Source of the DNA: Litoreibacter ascidiaceicola
GTDB taxonomy: Bacteria; Pseudomonadota; Alphaproteobacteria; Rhodobacterales; Rhodobacteraceae
Length of the DNA: 64,000 nucleotides
Reading direction: 5' to 3'
Assembly (NCBI RefSeq): GCF_900129235.1
Contig: NZ_FQUV01000001.1
Span: 588,441 to 652,440, forward strand
The notes beneath the pieces are model-generated. The model was given only the letters and a program-made list of their open reading frames with translations, was not told the origin of the DNA and did no database searches. Shown here piece after piece: positions 25,077 through 31,609 of the stretch. Numbering within the stretch: position 1 is the stretch's first letter; the number at the start of each line of letters is the position of its first letter. The translations under genes and the position numbers were made by a program.

Positions 25077-25823
25077 ATGCTGGATATACTCGATGCCCTC
25101 CTCGCCCCCTTCGCCCGCCTGATGGTGGCGCTTGGCGTGCCGTTCCCCGATCTGGCGGAGCGCCTGAAGGCGCATTACGTCGAGGCCGCGCGCAAGACTT
25201 GCGACGGCAAACCCACCGACAGCCGCCTGTCCGTGATGACCGGATTGCAGCGCCGCGACGTGGCGCGGCTGCGGGACTTCCACCCGAACGAGCCGCGTCT
25301 GACGCACCTGTCGCGCCTCGTCTCGCTGTGGCAGACTGAAGACGACTACGCAGGCAAGCCCCTGCCCAAAAGCGGCCCCGCCCCGTCCTTCGAGGCACTG
25401 GCATGGGAGGTCCGCCGCGACGTCCACCCGCGCACGATGTTGGACACATTGCTGGCCGCTGGCACCGTTTTGGTGGAGGGGGAAACGGTCACCTTGCTGG
25501 AAACGTCCTATCAACCACTGGCCGGATCCGAGGATCAGATGGCTTACCTCGCCCGCAACATGGGCGACCATTTAAGCGCGGCCACCACCAACATCACCTC
25601 CGACGCAGCCCCGTTCTTTGAGCGCGCGGTGCATTACGCGGCGCTGTCACCCGCGCAGGTCGCGGCATTGGAACAACAGTTCCGCGAGGGCCAGATGGCA
25701 TTGCTGGAACAGATCAACAAAGAGGCCGCCGCGATGAAGGCCTTGCCTTCCGACGCACCCACCCCCAAATTGGCCGTCAGGTTCCGCGCAGGCGGATATT
25801 TCTACCACGAGGACGTGACATGA
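25077..25823 (+). CDS. DUF6502-like HTH protein, probable regulator
   Basis: A 248-residue protein. The N-terminus LLAPFARLMVALGVPFPDLAERLKAHYVEAA, followed by DSRLSVMTGLQRRDVARLRDF, has the layout of DUF6502 and looks like a helix-turn-helix (residues about 45-65). The C-terminal half is helical (AALEQQFREGQMALLEQINKEAAAM). The ATG is directly after an operator copy and has no obvious ribosome site, so leaderless or atypical initiation is possible. Its stop overlaps the following lipoprotein start (ATGA). It is divergent from the vWA lipoprotein. Inference: it binds the two ATGTGY-N5-GCRCAT sites and controls both transcripts. Confidence 0.8.
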   Translation: MLDILDALLAPFARLMVALGVPFPDLAERLKAHYVEAARKTCDGKPTDSRLSVMTGLQRRDVARLRDFHPNEPRLTHLSRLVSLWQTEDDYAGKPLPKSGPAPSFEALAWEVRRDVHPRTMLDTLLAAGTVLVEGETVTLLETSYQPLAGSEDQMAYLARNMGDHLSAATTNITSDAAPFFERAVHYAALSPAQVAALEQQFREGQMALLEQINKEAAAMKALPSDAPTPKLAVRFRAGGYFYHEDVT

Positions 25824-26017
25824 GGCGGATTGCAGCGGCGGTTTTGGCACTGGCTTTGACAGCCTGCGCGATGCCGGAAGAAGAGGTCGTCATTGTCGAG
25901 CCGGTCATGGCTGAACCCTCTGCAGTCGAAGCCTCGCCCGCCCCGAATTCAAAGCTGGAAGCCTGCGTTCCGGGGGAGGATGACGGTATCGGTGGCACGG
26001 GATGCGCGGTCGATTGA
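25820..26017 (+). CDS. Small lipoprotein with EEEVVIxEP motif, 65 aa
   Basis: A 65-residue predicted lipoprotein. Signal sequence with lipobox A-L-T-A-C, cysteine at residue 16; then AMPEEEVVIVEPVMAEPS, nearly the same as in the divergent vWA lipoprotein. The C-terminus is EACVPGEDDGIGGTGCAVD, with two cysteines and a Gly-rich acidic loop. The start overlaps the DUF6502 stop by four bases, so the two are co-translated. Function unknown. The shared motif suggests a common partner in the envelope for the three EEEVVIxEP lipoproteins in the window. Confidence 0.87.
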   Translation: MRRIAAAVLALALTACAMPEEEVVIVEPVMAEPSAVEASPAPNSKLEACVPGEDDGIGGTGCAVD

Positions 26018-26029
26018 GCGCCCCGACAG

Positions 26030-26047
26030 GGTAACCCATGGGTTACC
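26030..26047. repeat. Perfect 18-bp palindrome after the small lipoprotein
   Basis: GGTAACCCATGGGTTACC is a perfect palindrome twelve bases after the lipoprotein stop. A CTTTTTG tract follows about 20 bases later. It could fold as a terminator hairpin or be a dimeric protein site. Confidence 0.55.
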
Positions 26048-26133
26048 TCCAGCCGTTGCGTGTTAACTCTTTTTGTGAATGAGATCAGACCAAAGCACCG
26101 AACGCTTTTACACCTGTTTTCAAAGGGTTAATT

Positions 26134-26170
26134 TAATCAAATCAAATTCACGCGGATCTTGATTTGATTA
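26134..26170. terminator. AT-rich 12-bp inverted repeat over the mmcB stop codon
   Basis: TAATCAAATCAA (26134-26145) and TTGATTTGATTA (26159-26170) are a perfect 12-bp inverted repeat with a 13-nt loop. The mmcB stop codon is part of the stem. It is AT-rich in a GC-rich genome and probably acts at the mRNA 3' end; no classical T-run follows. Confidence 0.5.
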
Positions 26171-26623
26171 GCTTGACCGTCTCAGATCAGGGTCGCGCAT
26201 CAGGTTCAACCGCAGCGCCGCAACCCGCCCGAACTTCTGGACAATCACCTTGCGCCGCGCCCCCGCCAGCTTGTCCTCCGGCGACATGCGGATGATCTCC
26301 GCGTCGTAGGCATCCGCGATGATCAGTCCGGTGCCGTCAGGCAAAAGGTCGGTCGGGAAGTTCTCGTCGACCGCCCAAAAATAGCGGTCGCACCAGTCCA
26401 GATACCCCTCCCACTTGCTGTCCGACATAAAATCCGCGCGCGAGGATTTGCACTCCACCACCCACAACTCGCCTTTGGGGCCAAGCCCCATCACGTCGAC
26501 CCGCTTGCCGCGCTCGGGCACAAATTCCTCAAGGCAGGCGAACCCGTGCGAGGTCAGATGGCGTGCAACACCACGCGCCAGAAGCTGGCCGGGTTGGAGC
26601 GGAAGTGTCAGGTCATCAGGCAT
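26168..26623 (-). CDS. mmcB: MmcB family DNA repair protein
   Basis: A 151-residue protein of the MmcB family, restriction-endonuclease-like proteins linked to mitomycin C resistance and DNA repair in alphaproteobacteria. Seen: the RVDVMGLGPKGELWVVECKSSRADFMSDSKW segment, which carries the PD-(D/E)xK-type Asp and ExK residues, then WEGYLDWCDRYFWAVDENFP and LLPDGTGLIIADAYDAEIIRM. I take ATG 26623; upstream extension runs into the ArsR operator region and is not family-like. The ribosome site is weak. Divergent from the ArsR gene. Confidence 0.88.
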   Translation of the reverse strand: MPDDLTLPLQPGQLLARGVARHLTSHGFACLEEFVPERGKRVDVMGLGPKGELWVVECKSSRADFMSDSKWEGYLDWCDRYFWAVDENFPTDLLPDGTGLIIADAYDAEIIRMSPEDKLAGARRKVIVQKFGRVAALRLNLMRDPDLRRSS

Positions 26624-26677
26624 ATTCAGAATGTGAACAAAAGGTAAACAAAAATCAAGTGTGAGAATTACCTTGAC

Positions 26678-26721
26678 GTGATACCAAATGGTTTCATATA
26701 TAAATGATACCAAACGGTACC
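26678..26721. promoter_or_regulatory. Twin ArsR-type operators
   Basis: TGATACCAAATGGT at about 26678-26691 and TGATACCAAACGGTACC at 26705-26721 share 13 of 14 bases and contain the near-palindrome ACCAAAyGGT. They lie just before the ArsR-family gene, 27 bases apart start to start, as expected for autorepression. Confidence 0.6.
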
Positions 26722-26738
26722 ACTTCTGAGGTCACTCC

Positions 26739-27062
26739 ATGATAACCGAACAACCCACCTTCAAAGCACTGGCAGACCCGACGCGGCGCGAAATCCTGCG
26801 CCAGCTTGCAGACAGCGACATGACCATCGCGCAAGTCAGCAACAATTTCGACATGACCCGCGCCGCCGTCAAAAAGCACCTGACCGTGCTGAGCGACGGT
26901 GGCCTTATCACCGTGCGCACCCGAGGACGCGAGCGGGTGAACGCCCTGAACCCAGAAGGCTTCGCCCCCGTGCGCGACTGGCTCGTCTTCTTCGAGCAGT
27001 TCTGGGACGACCGCCTCACAGATTTGAAATCCGCCATTGAAAAGAACCAACCCAATGACTGA
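26739..27062 (+). CDS. ArsR-family winged-helix regulator
   Basis: A 107-residue winged-helix repressor. Seen: FKALADPTRREILRQLADSDMTIAQVSNNFDMTRAAVKKHLTVLSDGGLITVRTRGRERVNALNP, the standard ArsR recognition helix and wing. There is no cysteine metal site, so it belongs to the non-metal group commonly paired with SRPBCC proteins. Its last codons overlap the next gene by eight bases. Two near-identical operators lie directly upstream, pointing to self-control. The effector molecule is unknown. Confidence 0.93.
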   Translation: MITEQPTFKALADPTRREILRQLADSDMTIAQVSNNFDMTRAAVKKHLTVLSDGGLITVRTRGRERVNALNPEGFAPVRDWLVFFEQFWDDRLTDLKSAIEKNQPND

Positions 27063-27471
27063 CACCATCATTCAAAAATCCATCTACCTGCGTGCAACCA
27101 AGGCCGAAGTTTGGGACTACCTGACAGAACCGAACAAGCTGGCGATCTGGTTCCACAAACCCAAAGTGGCGCTGGCGGACGGGCAGGACTACGCGATGTT
27201 CGGCACCGAAAGCGGCGACAAGCTGATGTGGGGCAAGGTCAACGAAGCCCGCCCGCATGACTATTTGGAATACACCTTCACCATCGCGCCGATGGGAGAT
27301 GCAACCAGCACCGTCAAATGGACGTTGGAGGATGTCGCGGGTGGTACTCGCCTGTCACTGGAGCACACAGGCCTGCCGCAAGGCGCCGAGGCTTTCGGTC
27401 TGACACTCGCACTTGATAAAGGTTGGGACGAGCATCTGGGACGGATGCGCGCGGATGCCCACGCGGAATAA
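27055..27471 (+). CDS. SRPBCC (AHSA1-like) domain protein
   Basis: A 138-residue START-like ligand-binding protein of the AHSA1 subgroup. Seen: QKSIYLRATKAEVWDYLTEPNKLAIWF at the N-terminus, strands through VKWTLEDVAGGTRLSLEHTGLP, and the C-terminal helix ALDKGWDEHLGRMRA. The domain forms a deep hydrophobic pocket. The start ATG lies inside the end of the ArsR gene (8-base overlap), a very common pairing in which the regulator controls the binding protein. The ligand is unknown. Confidence 0.92.
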   Translation: MTDTIIQKSIYLRATKAEVWDYLTEPNKLAIWFHKPKVALADGQDYAMFGTESGDKLMWGKVNEARPHDYLEYTFTIAPMGDATSTVKWTLEDVAGGTRLSLEHTGLPQGAEAFGLTLALDKGWDEHLGRMRADAHAE

Positions 27472-27473
27472 CC

Positions 27474-27908
27474 CTAGCGCGCGGCGGTGGTGTAGTTGGC
27501 CTTCATATGGGTCACACCGTCGCGCACGAGTTCCTCTAAGACGTCCATGTCGATATCGGCCAGCTTGTTGATATTGAGGCAGGATTTGCCGTGCTTGACC
27601 TTGCCCAGCCGCGACAAAGGCTCTGACAGGTCGCGGTAGCCGGGCAGGATGTAGACGGAGGTGTAGCTTTTGCGGGGGCTAAAGCCGGTGATCAAGAAAT
27701 CGCCTTCCCGCCCGCTTTCATATTTGTAGTGGTACCGCCCGAAGCCCACAATCGCTGGTCCCCACATTTGCGCGGGCCAACCGGTGATGCGGGTGAAGAA
27801 CGGCAGCAACACCTCGGCGTCGGCGCGGCGTTGGGGATGCTCGACAGCAGCAATCATCGCCGCCGGGTCAACGGCCTCCGGTTTGGTCTTGTTTTCCGAA
27901 TTTGCCAT
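27474..27908 (-). CDS. DUF1801 (YdhG/YjhG-like) protein
   Basis: A 144-residue protein with the DUF1801 fold: AMIAAVEHPQRRADAEVLLPFFTRITG, then MWGPAIVGFGRYHYKYESGREGDFLITGFSPRKSYTSVYIL and a C-terminal KSCLNINKLADIDMDVLEELVRDGV. The family is widespread, structurally related to MmcQ/CyaY-like proteins, and of uncertain role. AAGGGG precedes ATG 27908; longer upstream frames overlap the RNA gene and are rejected. Its stop is two bases from the convergent SRPBCC stop. Its promoter region overlaps that of the divergent structured RNA. Confidence 0.9.
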   Translation of the reverse strand: MANSENKTKPEAVDPAAMIAAVEHPQRRADAEVLLPFFTRITGWPAQMWGPAIVGFGRYHYKYESGREGDFLITGFSPRKSYTSVYILPGYRDLSEPLSRLGKVKHGKSCLNINKLADIDMDVLEELVRDGVTHMKANYTTAAR

Positions 27909-27918
27909 GGGCTGCCCC

Positions 27919-27947
27919 TTGCTTTGCAGACCAAGCAGGCCTATCTG
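27919..27947 (+). promoter_or_regulatory. Candidate sigma-70 promoter of the structured RNA
   Basis: TTGCTT (27919-27924), 17-base spacer, TATCTG (27942-27947). Predicted initiation about 27953, exactly where the closing helix of the RNA begins. Confidence 0.55.
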
Positions 27948-27952
27948 CATGA

Positions 27953-28115
27953 GTGACGGTTCTGCCCTCCTCGTAATATGGAGGCTACATTCCAGCTGCC
28001 TTAAGCAATTCCTCGGGAGCTGGCTCTGTCTGGACCCTGGTTCAGTTACCTGGTGCCCACCTGTACATACAGGTCTGCGGGAATAAGCGTCCCACGGTTG
28101 TGGTGGTTCCGTCAC
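27953..28115 (+). ncRNA. ssrS: Rod-shaped structured RNA, candidate 6S RNA
   Basis: About 163 bases without a protein gene that fold as a long rod. The ends pair perfectly (GTGACGG 27953-27959 with CCGTCAC 28109-28115). Inside, GGAGGCT (27980-27986) pairs with AGCGTCC (28086-28092, one mismatch) and ATTCC (27989-27993) with GGAAT (28080-28084). A further hairpin ACCTGT-acat-ACAGGT is at 28059-28074. A sigma-70-like promoter is spaced correctly upstream. Length, rod shape with closing stem and central unpaired region, and single-gene context fit 6S RNA, which binds the housekeeping RNA polymerase holoenzyme. The 6S identity is my inference; the structure is directly visible. The 3' end adjoins the stop codon of the opposing gene. 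Confidence 0.62.
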
Positions 28116-28409
28116 CTACCCCCGATCATGTACCCGAATAGCGACCATTTCGCCATTGCGAGGCGGGGTCAGGTCGTTGTTATCCTCGGGGTCGGCCATC
28201 CCCATGATCGCGCGACCCATCTGGACCGACGCGAAGGTGATCATGAAAAACACCGTCATGATGCCAGCCGCCAACGGTCCGTCCGCGGTCTCCAGCACCA
28301 GATGCCGCAACCCTGCAACATTCGACCAGATCAAAAGACCCGAAAAGAACGCCCCTGCCAGTGCGCCACCAAGGGCGTTGCGAAATAGAAATTTGATGAG
28401 CTTGGGCAT
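28116..28409 (-). CDS. Small membrane protein, 97 aa
   Basis: A 97-residue inner-membrane protein with two predicted hydrophobic segments (about residues 13-33, GGALAGAFFSGLLIW, and 44-65, PLAAGIMTVFFMITFASVQMG) and a polar C-terminus of about 30 residues (DPEDNNDLTPPRNGEMVAIR). I do not recognise a named family. GCGGATC precedes the start as a weak ribosome site. It stops directly opposite the 3' end of the structured RNA. Likely a conserved Rhodobacterales membrane protein of unknown role. Confidence 0.75.
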   Translation of the reverse strand: MPKLIKFLFRNALGGALAGAFFSGLLIWSNVAGLRHLVLETADGPLAAGIMTVFFMITFASVQMGRAIMGMADPEDNNDLTPPRNGEMVAIRVHDRG

Positions 28410-28539
28410 GACGATCCGCCGTGAGTCGCGTTACTTCATTATGATACACCCGATCGGGGTGCAGGATCAAAGCGGAACGCTGGACTTAACGTCCTGCCAC
28501 GCTAATTGAGCTGTGAACCGCCGACAAATGGAGCCCCCA

Positions 28540-29034
28540 ATGTCCCGCCTCGCCCTTGTTTTCGCTTTATGCGCCCCCCTTTCTGCCATGGCCCAGATTG
28601 ACGCCCGTTTCGTAGAAGGGGCCCCGAAGGATACGTTCACCTTCGTAAATTCCGGATGCGCTTTGGGGGCAGCGACGGTGGTGCTGGACATGACAGGCAG
28701 CGCGGGCGGATTGATCTTCGACACCGAAGGCGGCGGCGCAGGCGTCGAGGTGTTTCAGCCCTTTGAAAGCGTCAGCGGCGACGTGGCCTCGGTCACTGTC
28801 AGCGACGGGGCGGACGTGCTGAGCCTATCAGTATCAGACTGGCCTGAGGGCGCGGAGATCAGCTTCACCATCGACGTGGATGACGTGCTGCGCCATGGCG
28901 ACCTGGGCCAGACGCAAGTGTCTGGCGGCGAGATCGCAGGGGCAGAGGTGCGGATCAACGCAGGTGGGGCTTCCGGCTTCGCAGTGTTCGACAATACCCG
29001 ACGCGCCACAATACGCGGGTTTTGCGGGGCTTAA
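28540..29034 (+). CDS. Secreted protein resembling 'aggregation factor core' proteins
   Basis: A 164-residue exported protein. Signal peptide residues 1-18 (LALVFALCAPLSAMA, cleavage before QIDA). The mature part is all-beta: FVEGAPKDTFTFVNSGCALGAATVVLDMTGSAGGLIFDTEGGGAGVEVFQPFE, followed by repeated Val/Ser/Asp strands. It closely resembles proteins annotated in Rhodobacterales as 'aggregation factor core', a name recalled from memory. Two cysteines (near residues 38 and 162) may link the ends. GGAG precedes ATG 28540. Its stop overlaps the stop of the convergent LysR gene. Confidence 0.8.
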   Translation: MSRLALVFALCAPLSAMAQIDARFVEGAPKDTFTFVNSGCALGAATVVLDMTGSAGGLIFDTEGGGAGVEVFQPFESVSGDVASVTVSDGADVLSLSVSDWPEGAEISFTIDVDDVLRHGDLGQTQVSGGEIAGAEVRINAGGASGFAVFDNTRRATIRGFCGA

Positions 29035-29915
29035 CCCAGCATTTTGGCCAAGTGATCGAAGACCAGCCGGATGCGGCTGCTGGTGATCAGCTCGCGATGA
29101 CTGACCAGCCATGTCGGGAAACTGACCGGTGGCAAACCCGGCATTACACGCACAATATCGGGCGTCAGGGCGGCAACATGCTCGGACATCACCCCGATCC
29201 CAAGCCCCTGACGAACCATGTGCCAGCCCACCACGCCACTATCTGAATGATACCGGATATTGTCGCGGGTCAGCGGCAGGCCCATGGCGACGAAATGCGG
29301 AAGCATCTCGTCCGGCGCGCCGTAGCCGATGAAATTGGCGGCTTTCAGATCGTCCACCACCTTGGGGTTGCCAACGCGCGCCAGATAGTCCGGCGTCGCG
29401 TAGAGATAGGCATCGCTGTCCGCCAGTTTGCGCGCGATCAGCTCCGGCTGTTCAGGCCGGATATGGCGCAAGGCAATGTCGGCGTCGCGGCGCAACAGGT
29501 CCGAGATGGCGTTGGAGGAGACAACCTCGACCTCGATCCCCGGCGCGCGGTCCCGCAGTTGGGCGATGACCGGCGGCAACTGGTAGGCCGAGAGCACATC
29601 GCTGGCGCTGATACGCACCAGACCTTCAATGCTTTGCGACTGGCCGGACGCGGCAAGCGAGATGCGGTTGGCGGCCTCGCCCATGGCGCGGACGTGATCG
29701 ACCAGTTGCGCGCCCGATGTGGTCAGGGTCAGCGAACGGCCAACCCGCTCAAACAAGGTCACCCCGATGGCCTCTTCCAGCGCAGCAACCTGGCGGCCCA
29801 GCGTGGGCTGCGTTTGACCCGTTGCGCGGGCGGCGGCGGAGAGCGAGCCTTCCTCGACCGTCGCAAGGAAAGCGCGGACATGGTTCCAGTCAAAGGAGAT
29901 GGCATTCCAATTCAT
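29031..29915 (-). CDS. LysR-family transcriptional regulator
   Basis: A 294-residue LysR-type regulator. N-terminal winged helix (HVRAFLATVEEGSLSAAARATGQTQPTLGRQVAALEEAIGVTLFERVGRSLTLTTSGAQLV) and a C-terminal periplasmic-binding-like effector domain (from about residue 95: GLVRISASDVLSAYQLPPVIAQLRDRAPGIEVEVVSS). It is divergent from a methyltransferase gene with an 88-bp shared promoter. That suggests it controls that gene. The intergenic region has two related ATGTAT-containing stretches, possible LysR boxes. The effector is unknown. Confidence 0.93.
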   Translation of the reverse strand: MNWNAISFDWNHVRAFLATVEEGSLSAAARATGQTQPTLGRQVAALEEAIGVTLFERVGRSLTLTTSGAQLVDHVRAMGEAANRISLAASGQSQSIEGLVRISASDVLSAYQLPPVIAQLRDRAPGIEVEVVSSNAISDLLRRDADIALRHIRPEQPELIARKLADSDAYLYATPDYLARVGNPKVVDDLKAANFIGYGAPDEMLPHFVAMGLPLTRDNIRYHSDSGVVGWHMVRQGLGIGVMSEHVAALTPDIVRVMPGLPPVSFPTWLVSHRELITSSRIRLVFDHLAKMLG

Positions 29916-30003
29916 GCATTTATGTATAGGTGATCGCCAAAATTAGGCAATTTCTATATGACTTGCGCATATGTATGACGTCCCCAAGCAATGGAGGCAC
30001 ATC

Positions 30004-30609
30004 ATGACACCTGCAAAATTTTGGGACGGCGTGGCGGAGAAATACGCCAAGATGGCGATCCGCAACCCCGAGCAATATCACCTGTCACTGGAGCGCACGC
30101 GCTCCTACCTGCGCGAGAGCGACCGGGTGCTGGAACTGGGCTGCGGCACAGGCTCGACCGCGTTGCTGCTGGCCCCGAGCGTCGCGCTTTATACCGGCTC
30201 CGACGTGTCCCCGAAGATGATCGCGATCGCTAAGGACAAGCTGGTGGAGGCGGGTCAAAGCAATCTGGATTTCATTGTGGCGGATGCGGATAGCGACGCG
30301 CTTGGCACGGCTTATGACGCGGTCATGGCCTATAACCTGCTGCATCTGGTCGATAATTTGCCCACCACGCTGGGTCATATCCATTCGATCACGCGCGAAG
30401 GCGGTTTACTGATCACCAAGACTCCGTGCCTTGGCTCCAAGAAGTGGTTGTTCGCACCATTGCTTTGGGTGATGCAGCTCTTTGGCAAAGCCCCCGACGT
30501 GCTGCTGATCAAACCTGCCTATCTGGAACAGTCAATTACCGATGCGGGCTACGAGATCATTGAGGCCGAAGACTATGGCAGCCGATATATCGTGGCGCGA
30601 AAAGCCTAA
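30004..30609 (+). CDS. Class I SAM-dependent methyltransferase
   Basis: A 201-residue methyltransferase. Motif I is VLELGCGTGSTALLLAP. The acidic end of beta-2 is TGSDVSPKMIAIAKDKL, motif II is FIVADADSD, and the post-II strand is AVMAYNLLHLVDNLP. The C-terminal part (LLWVMQLFGKAPDVLLIKPAYLEQSITDAGYEIIEAEDYG) resembles small-molecule methyltransferases. GGAGG stands upstream of ATG 30004. It is divergent from the LysR gene and convergent with nusB, with overlapping stop codons. The acceptor substrate is unknown. Confidence 0.92.
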   Translation: MTPAKFWDGVAEKYAKMAIRNPEQYHLSLERTRSYLRESDRVLELGCGTGSTALLLAPSVALYTGSDVSPKMIAIAKDKLVEAGQSNLDFIVADADSDALGTAYDAVMAYNLLHLVDNLPTTLGHIHSITREGGLLITKTPCLGSKKWLFAPLLWVMQLFGKAPDVLLIKPAYLEQSITDAGYEIIEAEDYGSRYIVARKA

Positions 30610-31073
30610 AACGCGTCGGGGCGGGCTTCGCGGGCCATATGGTCTAGCACGGCGTTGACGAATTTGGATTCCTTGCCTTCGGGGAAGAAGGCTTTGGCGA
30701 CGTCGACAAATTCCACGATCACCACTTTGGGGGGCGTTTTGCCTGCGACCAGTTCGGCCCCCGCAGCGCGGAACAGCGCGCGCAGGGTCGGGTCGATGCG
30801 GTCAATGGGCCACTTGGCGACCAGTGCGCGGTCAGTCATCTGGTCGATTGTCGACTGCTCGGCCACGGCGCCCTCAAGCAAGGCGCGGAAAGTCTCGATA
30901 TCGCCTTCGATCATTTCGTTGTCGTCGATCACTTCCCCGAAGCGGTGGTCCTCGAACTGCGCGCGCACCTTGTCGATGCTGTGGTCGCTATGCTCCATCT
31001 GGAACAGGGCCTGCACGGCATAGAGCCGCGCGGCGGAGCGCATGGCGCGTTTTTGGTTACCTGAAATGGTCAT
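30606..31073 (-). CDS. nusB: Transcription antitermination protein NusB
   Basis: A 155-residue all-helical NusB, which with NusE (S10) binds boxA RNA and promotes antitermination of rRNA operons. Seen: the N-terminal basic helix RAMRSAARLYAVQALFQMEHS, then the long FRALLEGAVAEQSTIDQMTDRALVAKWPIDRIDPTLRALFRAAGAEL segment and NEFVDVAK-like end in VIVEFVDVAKAFFPEGKESKFVNAVLDHMAR. The start overlaps the ribH stop by four bases (ATGA), the usual ribH-nusB coupling. Confidence 0.97.
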   Translation of the reverse strand: MTISGNQKRAMRSAARLYAVQALFQMEHSDHSIDKVRAQFEDHRFGEVIDDNEMIEGDIETFRALLEGAVAEQSTIDQMTDRALVAKWPIDRIDPTLRALFRAAGAELVAGKTPPKVVIVEFVDVAKAFFPEGKESKFVNAVLDHMAREARPDAF

Positions 31074-31606
31074 GCGATCTGGAAACTCTCATCATCATCG
31101 TTTGAGCGCGGCAAGAATCCCACGCCCGAATTGGAAGCGCCGTATTTGCGCTGCAACGCGATGAGATGCAAGGCCGCAGCAGCGGCACCACCCCCTTTGT
31201 TTTGATCTTTCGGGTCGGCACGGACCTCGGCCTGCTTGCGGTTTTCCACCGTCAGGATGCCGTTGCCGATATTTGCGCCCTGTAACCCCAGCAGCATCAA
31301 GCCGTGAGAGCTGTCATTGCAAACGGTGTCGTAATGCGTGGTCTCGCCGCGAATGATGCAGCCAAGTGCCACGAACCCGTCGAAATTCGACTGGCGGAAG
31401 GCAATGCGGATGGCGGGCGGGATTTCCAGCGCGCCGGGGACGTTGATGACCTCGACCGTGGCACCGGCCTTCTCGGCCTCGGCTTTGGCTCCGGCGATCA
31501 GGTTGGCGGCGATATCCTTGTAATAGGGCGACACGACGATAGCGAGCTTGACCGGCTTGTCGAACGCGGGCGTGTCCATGATGTGATGTTGCTCTGCGGT
31601 GGCCAT
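31070..31606 (-). CDS. ribH: 6,7-dimethyl-8-ribityllumazine synthase
   Basis: A 178-residue lumazine synthase, which joins 5-amino-6-ribitylaminouracil and dihydroxybutanone phosphate in riboflavin synthesis. Seen: AIVVSPYYKDIAANLIAGA, VINVPGALEIPPAIR (substrate binding), FVALGCIIRGETTHYDTVCNDSSHGLM with the active His, and NGILTVENRKQA. The C-terminus is longer than usual by about 20 residues (GASNSGVGFLPRSNDDDESFQIA). It begins three bases after ribB and overlaps nusB. Confidence 0.97.
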   Translation of the reverse strand: MATAEQHHIMDTPAFDKPVKLAIVVSPYYKDIAANLIAGAKAEAEKAGATVEVINVPGALEIPPAIRIAFRQSNFDGFVALGCIIRGETTHYDTVCNDSSHGLMLLGLQGANIGNGILTVENRKQAEVRADPKDQNKGGGAAAAALHLIALQRKYGASNSGVGFLPRSNDDDESFQIA

Positions 31607-31609
31607 GGA

